Shown piece by piece: positions 9,154 through 20,625 of a stretch of 64,000 bases of DNA; position 1 is the first letter of the stretch; every line of letters begins with the position of its first letter. The translations under genes were made by a program, and so were the position numbers. Source of the stretch: CAIWHR01 sp963734575. Lineage in GTDB: Bacteria; Pseudomonadota; Gammaproteobacteria; Burkholderiales; Casimicrobiaceae. The notes beneath the pieces are model-generated. The model searched no databases. It had not been told where the DNA came from and saw only the letters and a program-made list of their open reading frames with translations. The stretch lies in contig CAVTHT010000006.1 in the NCBI GenBank assembly GCA_963734575.1, positions 124,001-188,000 of the forward strand, given 5' to 3'.

Positions 9154-10194
9154 ATGAATCCGCTCGAAAGCTGGCACGAGGAGCAGCGCTCGGCGTATCT
9201 CTACCGCGTGTGCGCGGACGCCGAGGCAGGCACGACGCGGGCCGAGATGTTCCGGCGTCTGGCGGGCGAAGCCGAGGCGCAGGCCGCCATCTGGCGCGCG
9301 CAGCTCACCGCGCGCGGTCATGCTGCACCGGCGCCTTACGCACCCGATCTGCGCACGAAGATGGTGGCCGCGATGGTGCGGCGCCTCGGGCCGGAACGCC
9401 TGAAGAGCGTGCTCGCCGCGATGAAGGTGCGCGGCATGGCGATCTACGGGACGTCGCTCGCGCGCGAGCCCGGGCACGCCGTGCCCACCGCCACCACGAT
9501 CGAGCACCGCCACCGCGGCCTCGGCGGGGGCGGCAATCTGCGCGCCGCGGTGTTCGGCGTGAACGATGGCCTCGTGTCGAACGCGAGCCTGATCCTGGGC
9601 GTCGCCGGTGCGAGCTCCGATCCGCACACCGTGCTGCTGACGGGCATTGCGGGCATGACGGCGGGCGCCTTCGCGATGGCCGCGGGCGAGTACGTGTCGG
9701 TGCAATCGCAGCGCGAGCTCTACGAGCACCAGATCGGGCTCGAGCGCGAGGAGTTGAAGCAGTACCCGGAGGCCGAAGCGCAGGAGCTGGCGCTGATCTA
9801 CGCGGCGAAGGGCCTGCCGACGCGCGAGGCCGATCGCCTGGCGCATCGCCTCATCGCCGATCCCGAGCACGCGCTCGACACCCTCGCACGCGAGGAGCTC
9901 GGGCTCAATCCCGACGAGCTGGGCTCGCCGTGGGGCGCGGCCGTCGCGTCGTTCCTCTCGTTCGCGAGCGGGGCCGCGCTGCCGCTCGTGCCGTTCATGC
10001 TGCGCGGCGTCGGCAATCCGCTCGTCGTGTCGATCGGCATCACCGCGGTGGCGCTGTTCGGCGTCGGTGCAACGCTGTCGCTCTTCACCGGCAAGGATGC
10101 CTTGCGCTCGGGCTTGCGCATGCTGCTTCTGGGCGTGCTCGCGGGCGGCGTGACCTATGCCATCGGTCGGCTCGCGGGCGTAAGCCTCGGCTGA
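9154..10194 (+). CDS. Ferritin-like domain fused to VIT1/CCC1 transporter
   Basis: A 346-residue inner-membrane protein. Residues 1–100 form a helical ferritin/rubrerythrin-like region with conserved Glu and His (WHEEQRSAYLYRV, AGEAEAQAAIW). Residues 120–346 are a vacuolar-iron-transporter domain: AAVFGVNDGLVSNASLILGV in helix 1, AGAFAMAAGEYVSVQSQREL in helix 2, a cytosolic loop of acidic helices (YEHQIGLEREELKQYPEAEA) and three C-terminal membrane segments. VIT proteins export Fe2+ or Mn2+ from the cytosol, and the N-terminal domain probably binds iron for transfer. The gene is intact in the middle of a frameshift-rich stretch. Confidence 0.92.
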   Translation: MNPLESWHEEQRSAYLYRVCADAEAGTTRAEMFRRLAGEAEAQAAIWRAQLTARGHAAPAPYAPDLRTKMVAAMVRRLGPERLKSVLAAMKVRGMAIYGTSLAREPGHAVPTATTIEHRHRGLGGGGNLRAAVFGVNDGLVSNASLILGVAGASSDPHTVLLTGIAGMTAGAFAMAAGEYVSVQSQRELYEHQIGLEREELKQYPEAEAQELALIYAAKGLPTREADRLAHRLIADPEHALDTLAREELGLNPDELGSPWGAAVASFLSFASGAALPLVPFMLRGVGNPLVVSIGITAVALFGVGATLSLFTGKDALRSGLRMLLLGVLAGGVTYAIGRLAGVSLG

Positions 10195-10199
10195 TGCCT

Positions 10200-10382
10200 G
10201 TGGGTCAGGCTTCAGCCTGAGATCACCTCGCGCGGCGTTTGTAGGTCAGGCTTCAGCCTGACATCACCTCCCGCGCGTTTGTAGGTCGGGCTTCAGCCTG
10301 ACATCACCTCCCGCGGGTTTGTAGGTCGGGCTTCAGCCTGACATCACCTCCCGCGGGTTTGTAGGTCGGGCTTCAGCCTGAC
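10200..10382. repeat. 40-bp tandem REP array
   Basis: Five head-to-tail units start at 10200, 10241, 10281, 10321 and 10361; the last four are spaced exactly 40 bp. Each unit is GTAG (GTGG in the first) followed by a GTCAGGCTTCAGCCTGA-type palindrome, in three units with a G in the fourth stem position, and a spacer close to CATCACCTCCCGCGGGTTT. The array lies in the gap between the convergent VIT gene and the hybrid kinase gene. Almost identical units suggest recent local amplification. Confidence 0.95.
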
Positions 10383-10425
10383 ATCACCTCGCGCGACGCT
10401 GAGCCACGCTCACGACGAGAATCTG

Positions 10426-12312
<1,887 letters not shown>

Positions 12313-12313
<1 letters not shown>

Positions 12314-12917
12314 CACGAGCCGTTGCCCTGCGCACCGTCTGCGCGACCGCCAGCAGCCGCGACGACAGGCGCAAGCCGCTGCGCTCGGCGGCGTCCACGG
12401 AGATGTCGAAACGCACGCGGCCGTCGCTCATGACGAAGGTGATGACGGCGCCCTGCTCCAGCGCCCGCCGGACTGTCGGTGACCACGAGGATCGATCGCT
12501 GCTGGGCGGCCCGGGCGAGCGCCGGCAGACGCGCCGGCCTCGCCGCGTCCGATGAACAGCATGTGCAGGCCCGCCAGCGAATCGCCGTCGCGCATGCGCC
12601 GCACGACGATCGGACGGTTGTTGACGGTGCGCGAAGTGGTGCTCTGCTGCAGCTCCGCAGCGATGTCGTCGGCGCCGACCACGCCGATGACGATCGGCGC
12701 ATCGGCCTGCGAGAACGCCGTCGCCGGCCAGTCGACGTAGGCGACGAACTTGTAGAGGAAGGCCGCCTTGACGCCGCGCTCCGTCGCCGCCACGGGCGGC
12801 GACGGCTTCCTGCGCGGAGATGTCCAGCACCAGGCATGCCAGCAGCAGCGGCAGCGCGATCAGCACGGCGCGCCACGCCCGCGGCGCGGACAGCCGCGGC
12901 CAGCGCCAGTGACACAT
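12313..12917 (-). pseudogene. YfiR family (DUF4154) periplasmic protein, frameshifted
   Basis: YfiR-type proteins are small periplasmic proteins that in Pseudomonas repress the diguanylate cyclase YfiN. Here the signal peptide (WRAVLIALPLLLACLVLDISAQ) is followed, after a shift near 12795, by the signature VKAAFLYKFVAYVDWPATAF, then IGVVGADDIAAEL, a GLHMLFIGR strand and the closing SGLRLSSRLLAVAQTV. Shifts near 12795, 12545 and 12470 break the frame. The start at 12917 gives a sensible leader, but an ATG at 12965 overlaps the TonB receptor stop and may be used instead. The gene sits between a TonB receptor and a hybrid kinase, a common proteobacterial arrangement. Confidence 0.8.
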
Positions 12918-12952
12918 GAGCATCACCACGCCGGAGGCGAGGAGGATGTCGG

Positions 12953-14921
12953 TCACAGTCGCCATACGGCCTTGAGGAAGATCGAGCGCTGGATCTCCGC
13001 GCGGTTGGACCGCCGGGCCCCACTCGGGTGACTCGGCTCGAACGCGTTCTGGACGACGAGCGAGAGCTGCAGGGCGGGCGACACGTTCCAGCCCAGCCGC
13101 ACGTCGACCGTCGTGTAGGCCGGGACCGCGGGATTCGGACGCGGCGTCACGTGCCGGACGCGCGACGTCGACCTCGTGCCGCGACGTGATATCGAACGAC
13201 GTGCGGATCGACCACCATCCGCCGGGGTCGTTGCCGAGGTTGGCGATGCCGGTACCCGGGTCGAGGCTGCCGGGCTCGAGCTTGAGACGCTGGCGCATCG
13301 CAACGCCGCCGGCGCTCACGCGCCACGTCGGCACGATCCGCCACGTCGCCCAGCCTTCGACGCCGTACGTCTTGCCTTGGCGCGATTGCCCCATGCGGAT
13401 GACCGGGCACGGGCTCGTAGCTGCGCAGACGGTCGTGCAGATTGTAGAAGCGCGGTGACGGAGTACGAGACCGCCGGATCGGCTGGCTGCGATATCCGAG
13501 TTCGGCGACGTCGGAAATCTCCGACTTGAACGCGTCGTCGCCTTGCAGCAGGACAGTACGGCGCGTTCCGGGCATGTGAACTCGCGGTCGATGCGCGACG
13601 GCGCACGCACCGCGCGGGACAGCGCGCCCCAGAGAGCCGATCGGGCGTGTAGCGCCATGCGAGCCGGACGTTGGGGAGGAATTCGCCGCCGGTGTAGAGT
13701 TGCGCTCGATCTTCGCACCGACGGTCAGGTCGAGCCGCGCCGCGAGCGCGATCTCGTCCTGCACGAAGGCATGTCGCCCACGTCAGGCTGCGTTGCGCGG
13801 GCATGAACGCCTGGGCAGCGCTGTTGCGCACGTCGATCGCGCGCGTGCGATAGCCCGCGCCGAGCAGCATCTTGTGATCGCGCAGGGCACGACCCCGTAT
13901 TGCGCCTCGACGTCGACGGTGTCGAGCACCTCGCGGAAAGCTCTGCGGATGCTCGGCGCGTGTTGTCGTAGTAGGCCTGGATGCGCAGGTTGCGCCGTCG
14001 CCGAGATCGCGGGTCCAACGCGCCAGCACGTTGGCCCCGGAAATGCTTGCGAATGGAGCTGGGCTGGTCGATGTGCCCGAAGTAGGCATCGCCTTGGAAC
14101 GTGAACGTCTGGGCGGGACCTTGCCAGTCCGCGCGAAAGCCGCTTTGGGCGTGAGTCGAGGCGTCGTGCACGGAGGCCCCGCTCGCGAACTCCGAGGCCT
14201 GGCGATCGTCGTATTTGGCGTAGAGGCGGTAGTGGCCGCCCGAGCCCGCGAGCGCGCCGCCGTAACGCACCGCCGCGCCCGACTGCTCGGTCCCCAGGAT
14301 GCCGACGGCGAGAGGGCCCTGGGTATCGTGTGCGCTGCGGGTGATCACGTTGATCACGCCGTTGACCGCATTCGCGCCCCACAGTGTCGCGCCCGGACCG
14401 CTGATGACCTCGATGCGCTCGATGTCCTCGAGCAGCACGTCCTGCGCTTCCCAGAACACGCCCGAGAAGAGCGGCGTGTAGACGGTCCGTCCGTCGATCA
14501 GGACGAGCATCTTGTTCGCGAGCACGTTGTCGAAGCCACGGGCGCTGATCGCGTATTGGTTCACGTCCGCGCGCGCGATGTCGAGGTTAGGCGCGAGGCG
14601 TAGCGCTTCCGGCAGGCTCGTCGCCCGGGACCGACGGATCTCCTCGGCCGTGATCACGTAGATCGACGCGGGGGCACCGGCGAGCGACTCCTCGCGACGC
14701 GAGACGGAGGTGACCACGATGTTGGCGAGCTGCTCGAGCGAGAGGTCCGCGAGCTCGGAGGAGGAGACGGCGCAGAATGCCTCGGGCGCGACGAGGGCCG
14801 ACAACGCGGCCACGATGGCGGCGGCGCGCGCCGCGCCGACACCGCGTCCTGGTCCCTTACCGGCGGGAGCAGGAATGGCCGCGTGCCGATCGCAGGTGTG
14901 CAAAGCTGAATGGCGGGACAT
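12953..14921 (-). pseudogene. TonB-dependent outer-membrane receptor, frameshifted
   Basis: About 655 codons from the ATG at 14921. After a leader, a short LADLSLEQLANIVVTSVSRR stretch replaces a full TonB box. The plug domain is clear and intact: PASIYVITAEEIRRSR, LPEALRLAPNLDI, MLVLIDGRTVYTPLFSGVFW, IERIEVISGPGATLWGANAV and NGVINVITRSA. The beta-barrel part (from about 14100 to 12953) is broken by many one-base shifts, but barrel-like pieces such as TVDVRLGWNVSPALQLSLVVQNAF near the end remain. It likely imports a siderophore, cofactor or oligosaccharide, or acts as a signal-transducing receptor for the YfiR/kinase pair encoded downstream on the same transcript. Confidence 0.85.
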
Positions 14922-15016
14922 CGGTCGTAAGGTCGTTGATTCTCGTCTGCCGCGGCCTACGCTCGAAGGCGACGGGAGGCGGACGCCCCGCGCGGACGAA
15001 TATAGTGAATTTCGGC

Positions 15017-16238
15017 CTAAGCAACCAGGGCGCGCCGGAGCTTGGTCGAGCGATCAGGCCGAAGCGCGTCGCGCGAGGACATCGCGTCAGCTCGCCGATC
15101 GCGAGTCCCTTGTCGACGCAATGATCGAAGCCGGCCTGGCGTGCACCGCGACGGATCATTTCGTCGAGGTCGTCGCCGCTGATCAAGACGAGCTGCATGA
15201 CCGACGAGGGAAAGAGCGACCGCAACCGGCGCGCGGCCTCGAACCCGTTGAGCCTCGGCATGTGGATGTCGAGCAGCACGAACTCGGGACGCCAGGCTTG
15301 CGCCATCGCGAGCGCTTCCGCGCCGTCGGCGGCCGCGCGGACCTCGTGCCCCAGGTCTCGCAGCAGGTCGCCCAGCGATGCGCGAATCGCGGCGCTGTCG
15401 TCCGCGATCAGCACGCGTCGGCCCTGCCCGCCGACGGTGGGGCTCCCGGAGCCGCGGCGGTTCCGGACGCAATGCGCGCCCCACCCGCGCTCGCTCCTTC
15501 CCCATCTCCGGACTACCCGGTCGTCCGGCAGGGGCAGGCGGATCACCACCTCGGTGCCGCTGCCTGCCGTGCGTCGTGCGATCGAAAGCGATCCGCCATG
15601 CAGGCGGACGAGCGCTGCGCCAGAGGCAGTCCGAGCCCGAGCCCTGACCGGCGCGGTGAGGCGCGGCGAAGAAGTCGAAGCGGTGCGGCGCGTCCGCATC
15701 GATCCCCGGACCTTCGTCCTCGACACGGACTTCCACGGCATCGCGCCGCCACGCCGCGCACGGACACGACGATCGTCGTGCCTTCGGGCGAATAGCGCGC
15801 GGCATTGTCGAGCAGCGCCGCGAGGACGCGCGCCAGCGGTTGGCATCGACGTCGAGGTCCTGCGGCGTCTCCGGCGATCCGACGTCGATCTCGGCGCCGG
15901 CCGCGACCGCGCGTGGCAAGGGGCGCACGGCTTCGCCGGGCGAGCAGCTACCGCGAGATCGACGGACGCACGCTCGATCGTGAGCGTGCCGCGGTTGCAC
16001 GCGTCCGATCGCCGATCGTGTCCAGCGTCCGCATCATTCCCGCCGCTGACGCTCGATGATGTCGACGACCGGGGAACGACGGGTCGTTGCGAGGACGAGC
16101 CGCAGCAGGTGCATCGCGTTGTGGATCGGCGCGATGTAGTTGCGCAGCTCGTGAGCGAGCAGGCGCAGGAACTGGGTTTGCGGGCAGGTCGGACATGGAT
16201 GGCGGCGGGTCGCCCGCCGCGGAGGAGTCATGGTTCAT
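15017..16238 (-). pseudogene. Soluble hybrid histidine kinase with C-terminal receiver, frameshifted
   Basis: From the ATG at 16238 a short N-terminus leads directly to a HisKA H-box (FLRLLAHELRNYIAPIHNAM) with no sensor or membrane segment visible. The ATPase domain is recovered across frames (LLDNAARYSPEG, VEDEGPGIDAD, GSGLGLPLAQR, GSGTEVVIRLPLPDD). A receiver follows in one frame: RRVLIADDSAAIRASLGDLL, phosphoacceptor FVLLDIHMPRLNGFEAARRL and LVLISGDD. The stop is uncertain because of shifts; the TAG/TGA region near 15017 is taken. It lies just upstream of the TonB receptor on the same strand and may act with that signalling set. Confidence 0.72.
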
Positions 16239-16354
16239 GGGTGCGCGACGGATGCGCCCTAACCATCGTCGCGCTCCAGAATCGGCGCTCGGCTCGCTCA
16301 CGGTCGCGGGCTTGATCAGGCGGCTTCTTGCGCGCTGCCTTGCGCCCGCGAAGA

Positions 16355-16647
16355 TCAACCGGGAAACAAGCGTCGCACCTGGGCGAGCTCCCATGCGTCG
16401 TTCTGCGCGACACGCTCGGGCGAATGCCGGGTGGTCCGCGCCAGCGATCATGCAGGCAAGGAGTTGCTGCACGTTGGCGCGGCTCGCCGCTGCCCGCGAT
16501 GTCGTGCAGCGCCGCCACGTAATGGCCGTGATTGAAGCGGGTGTGCTCGGTGTACTCGGTCTGGGCGAAGACGTCGCCGTTGACTTTCTGCATGGCGGCG
16601 ATGCCGACGAGCAGTCCGTGGATCTGTTCGTGCGTCAGCATTGGCAT
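16355..16647 (-). pseudogene. Hypothetical protein, about 97 residues, frameshifted
   Basis: I do not recognise this gene. The ATG at 16647 opens MPMLTHEQIHGLLVGIAAMQ, then NGDVFAQTEYTEHTRFNHGHYV, which reads as real protein. After two shifts near 16480 and 16420 it continues NVQQLLACMIAGADHPAF and ends ERVAQNDAWELAQVRRLFPG with a TGA at 16355. It appears soluble and helical. It lies between the aldehyde dehydrogenase gene and the soluble kinase gene on the same strand. Confidence 0.45.
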
Positions 16648-16660
16648 GATGACACTCCAA

Positions 16661-18182
16661 TCATGGTTCGGCGTGCACGTCCATCCTCAGTCGACGCCGG
16701 TCGACGCTCAGGCTGATGTGGATGTTCTTTTCCTGGGTGAACGCGAGGATCTCCTCGATGCGATTCCTCGCGTCCGAAGCCCGGATTGCTTCACCCCGCC
16801 GAACGGGGCACCGAGGAAGTGCTTTCCGACTTCGTTGATCCACACGAACCCGGCGCCGACCGCCAGTGGCCGTGCGATGCGCCTCGACACGTCGTTGGTC
16901 CAGATCGAGCACGTGAGACCGTACGGGACCGCATTGACGTCGCGCAGCATGGTGAGCTCGTCGGACCACGGCAGGATCGCGAGCACCGGGCCGAAGATCT
17001 CCTCCGGCGATGCGCATCGACGGCGTCACGTCGGCGAACACGGTCGGCTGCACGAAGAATCCGCCGGCGAGCGCGGGCTCGGCAGGCGGGCCACCGCCCG
17101 CCACGAGGCGCGCGCCCTCGTCGTTGGCCGAGTCGATGTAGCTCATCACTCGCTCGAATTGGGTCTTGCTGACGATCGCACCCATCGTCGTTTCGGGGTC
17201 GGTAGGAATGCCCGGACGAAAGCGTCGCGATCGCGCGCGCCACGCCCTCCAGCACCCGCTCGTAGATCGCTCGGTGCACGAACGCTCGGCTCGTCGAGCC
17301 GCACGATTGGCCGCACCAGGTGAAGTTCATGCCGCCGCGACGACGGCCGTCGGCGACCTCCTGTGGATCGGCATCGGGATAGGCGATCAAGGCATTCTTG
17401 CCGCCGAGCTCGAGCAGCACGGGCTTCACCGTCTCGCTCGCAGCGCGCATCACCGCGCGTCCCGCGGGCACGCTGCCGATCATCGCGACCATCGCGACCC
17501 CCGGATGCTCGGCGAGCGCGGCGCCGGCGTCGCGGCCGCCCGGCACCACGTTGAACACGCCCGGGAGGCAGCAGCCCTTCGACCAGCTCGGCCAGACGCA
17601 GGGACGAGAGCGGCGCCTGATCGGGCGGCTTGATGATGACGCTGTTGCCGGCGGCGAGCGGTGCGGCCGACTTGCCGGCCGCGAACATGAACGGATGGTT
17701 GAACGGCATGATCCGGGCCACCACGCCGCGCGGCTCGCGCACGGAGAAGTTCACGACGTCCGGTCCCATCGGGATCGAGGCGCCCTTCATCTCGGTCACG
17801 AGGCCGGCGAAGAATTCGAGCTGCGCGGCCGCGACGAGCGCATCGCTTCGTCATCTCGCGCACGGGATTGCCGCAGTTCGCCGCGTCGATCAGCGCGAGC
17901 TCCTCGGCGTTCGCGCGCAAGCATCTCCGCGATTCGCCGCAGGATGCGCGCACGCTCCAGGGGCAGCATCGCACGCCACTGCTCGAAGCCATGTTCGCGG
18001 CCGCGCGGACCGCCGCGTCGACGTCCTCGGCGTTGCCATCGGGCACGTCACCGAGGTCGCGGCCCGTCGCCGGATTGAACGTCGGCAGATGGCCGCCGCG
18101 CGGCGCATGCCACGCGCCGCCGTAGTAGACGTCGCGATGTTGCGGCAGGCGGCAAACGCGTGCCGGGTTCGAGCGGGGCCAT
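16661..18182 (-). pseudogene. NAD(P)+-dependent aldehyde dehydrogenase, frameshifted
   Basis: The locus spans about 505 codons, full ALDH length. Pieces in order are YYGGAWHAPRGG with FNPATGRDLGDVPDGNAEDV, VREPRGVVARIMPFNHPFMF, AAGKSAAPLAAGNSVIIKPP, MIGSVPAGRAVMRAASETVK, the Glu motif VLLELGGKNALIAYPDA, the nucleophile region NFTWCGQSCGSTSR, and the C-terminal VPYGLTCSIWTNDVS and GAPFGGVKQSG. Catalytic Glu and Cys are both present. At least five frame changes interrupt it. The ATG at 18182 follows the permease stop by 2 bases, so it is the last gene of the ABC/ThDP operon. It would oxidise the aldehyde made by the ThDP enzyme to the acid. Confidence 0.85.
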
Positions 18183-18184
18183 GA

Positions 18185-19002
18185 TCAGTTGCCGCGAGAA
18201 GGGGCGCGACGAACGCGCGGCCCGGTGTCGCGAGCCGGCCGATCAGCGCGTTGACGCCGATGGAGACGACGAACAGCACGGCAGCAGGGCGTACATCCGC
18301 GGCATGTCGAACACCGCGTACGCCTGAATGATGAGATAGCCGAGACCGCGGTTCGACAGCTTCGTTTCCGCGAGCAGCGTGCCGATGATGGCGACGCCCA
18401 AACCCAGCCGCAGCCCGTTCACGATGGGGCTCGCGCATCGCCGGCAGGTAGATCTTGGTGACCATCTGCGCGGTGGTGAGGCGGAAGCTGCGGCCGACGC
18501 GGATCAGCACCTTGTCGATCTCGCGCATGCCGCCCGCGGCGCTGACCACGATCGGAAAGAAGCACGACAGCACGCCCATCGCCACCTTGCGAGCCCGAGC
18601 CGACGCCGAACCACATGATCATGATCGGGAAAGAAGATGATCTTAGGCGTGGGGCCGAGGTAGTAGATGAAGATTCGTACGCACGCGACAGGAAACGGTT
18701 CGCGCCGAGGGCGATGCCCACCGCCAGGCCCGCCAGGCCGCCGATCACCACGGCGCCGCCGACCTCGGCGGCGGTGATGCCCAGGTTGCGTAGAACTCCG
18801 CCGCCGCGAGCAGGCGCCCGATCGCCGTCGCGATGATGCGCAGCGACGGCACGACGTCGCGGAAGAGCATCCCGAGCCGCGACGTCTCCCACAGCCGCGA
18901 GCACTCCGACGATGATCGCGTGCGCAGCCACAACACTGCGTGCGGCGACGGGCGCGCGGCGGGACGCGCGGCGCGCGCAATCACGTTCCCGGCCGCAGCC
19001 AT
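18185..19002 (-). pseudogene. ABC transporter permease (SsuC/TauC type) 1, frameshifted
   Basis: An inner-membrane permease of the taurine/nitrate/sulfonate class. Recovered segments are GMLFRDVVPSLRIIATAIGRL, ITAAEVGGAVVIGGLAGLAV with IALGANRFLSRAYE, then VLSCFFPIVVSAAGGMREID and FRLTTAQMVTKIYLPAMRE, which is the EAA loop that contacts the ATPase, and LLFVVSIGVNALIGRLATPG at the end. Frame changes are near 18900, 18790, 18650, 18590, 18430, 18340 and 18290. Its ATG at 19002 lies inside the end of the second permease gene, so the two overlap by about 20 bp. Confidence 0.82.
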
Positions 19003-19755
19003 CGCTCGAGCCTCTCGGTGAGGTAGAAGATCACGACCGTCACCAGGATCACGAAGAAGATCGCGCCGTAGGTGCCGGGCAGGTCGTAGCGTTCGGCGAG
19101 CTCGTTGATGAGCTGTCCGAGGCCGCCGAAGTTGATCAGGAACTCGACGCCGACGATGTTGATCATGGCGAAGATGAGACCGAGCCGCAGGCCGACGAAG
19201 ATCGACGGCAGGGCGGCGGGAAGCAGGATCATGCGGAAGAGCTGCGCATCGCTCAGGCGGAAGCTGCGCCCGACGTTCGACCAGACACCTGCCGCGCGCC
19301 GGCGAGGCCTTCGACCGTCTTCAGGATCACGGGCGCGAGTCCGGCCGCGAAGCCGATCATCACGATCGTGGTGGCGCTGCGCCCGAAGATGACGAGGAAG
19401 AGCGGGTACATGAGCACGATCGGCGCCGACGCGAGGGCGGCGACCCACGTCTCCGTCGCATGCCGCAGCAGCCGATAGCGATAGAGCAGCATGCCCGACC
19501 GCGATGCCGATCACGCGCGAGCATCACGCTCGCCCACGCCACCTCGAGCGCGGTCTGGCCGAAGCGGTGCAGCACGTTCTCGTCGGCGACGATGCGCGGG
19601 ATCGCCGCGAAGATCTGCGACGGCCTCGGCACGATGAAGCCGTTGATCACCCCGGCCGCGATCAACGCCTCGATGGCCACGACACGACGACGAGGGTGCG
19701 AAACCCGAGCAGCGGCGCGGCGCACTCGTGAGTCGCCCGTCGCGGCTTCGCTCAT
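18981..19755 (-). pseudogene. ABC transporter permease (SsuC/TauC type) 2, frameshifted
   Basis: The second permease of the same importer. The ATG at 19755 overlaps the ATPase stop (ATGA). Pieces are AIEALIAAGVINGFIVPRPS with QIFAAIPRIVADENVL, HRFGQTALEVAWASVMLA, then WVAALASAPIVLMYPLFLVIFG and TTIVMIGFAAGLAPVILKTVEG. The last intact part has the EAA-loop-like FRLSDAQLFRMILLPAALPS and five-helix core ending FVILVTVVIFYLTERLERWL. Shifts lie near 19690, 19500 and 19290. The two permeases probably form a heterodimer. Confidence 0.82.
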
Positions 19756-20625
19756 CGCCTTGCCCCGCGTGCAGCGCGCGCGACTCGTCCTCGTGCATGC
19801 CGAGGCTCGCTTCCTCGCGCAGGTCGTGCCAGATCTCGGCCACGTAGCGGCCGAAGGCGATGCTGCTCGACCACTTCCGAGTCGCGCGGGTGCGGCAGGT
19901 CGATGTTCACGATCCGCTTCACGCGACCGGGCCGGTACGTCATCACCAGCACGCGATCGGAAAGCTGCACGGCCTCGGTGATGTTGTGCGTGATGAGCAG
20001 CGTCGTCTGCTTGAGCTCCTGCTGGATCTGCAGCACCTTGTCGCCGAGCAGCAGGCGTGTCTGCTCGTCGAGCGCCGCGAACGGCTCGTCCATCAGCAGG
20101 ATCTTCGGCTCGGACGCGAGCGTGCGGGCGATGGCGACGCGCTGGCGCATGCCGCCCGAGAGCTCGCTCGGAAAGCGCCGCTCGAACCCGTCGAGGCCCA
20201 CCATCGAGATGAAGCGGCGCGCGCGCTCGAAGCGCTGCTCCTTCGGCACGCCGGTGACTTCGAGCGGAAAAGCGACGTTCTCGAGCACGGTGCGCCACGG
20301 GAACGTCGACTCTTCCTGGAACACCATGCCGATCGCGGGATGCGTGCCGCGAGATGACCTCGCCTGCGACCGTCACGCGGCCTTCGTAGCCGCCCATGAG
20401 GCCGCCGATGATGTTGAACAGGGTCGACTTGCCGCAGCCCGACGGCCCGATGACCGACAGGAACTCGCCCGGTGCGACGCTGAGCGAGAGATGATCGACC
20501 GCGGTGACGGTGCCCTCGGGGGTCGTGAATTGCTTCACGATGTCGACCACGTCGAGCGCGGGCCGTTGCGCAGGAACACCTTCGGTCGCGACGCTGCCGC
20601 GCGGCGAAACGGTGGTCTCAGCCAT
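19752..20625 (-). pseudogene. ABC transporter ATP-binding protein (nitrate/sulfonate/taurine type), frameshifted
   Basis: The ATPase of the importer, cytosolic face. The N-terminal frame holds LDVVDIVKQFTTPEG and Walker A GPSGCGKSTLFNII. After a shift near 20350 the second frame has the Q-loop MVFQEESTFPWRTV, signature LSGGMRQRVAIARTLASE, Walker B ILLMDEPFAALDEQTR and the H-loop LLITHNITEAVQLSDRVLVM. Shifts near 19860 and 19790 affect only the tail (VAEIWHDLREEASLGM). The ATG at 20625 overlaps the stop of the ThDP enzyme gene and its own TGA overlaps the permease ATG, so expression is translationally coupled. Confidence 0.88.

Noticed and set aside
10200..10382. Possible CRISPR array (regular 40-bp spacing)
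   Set aside because: The whole 40-bp unit repeats, including the supposed spacer, and the core is a palindrome that also occurs dispersed elsewhere. There are no unique spacers and no cas genes.
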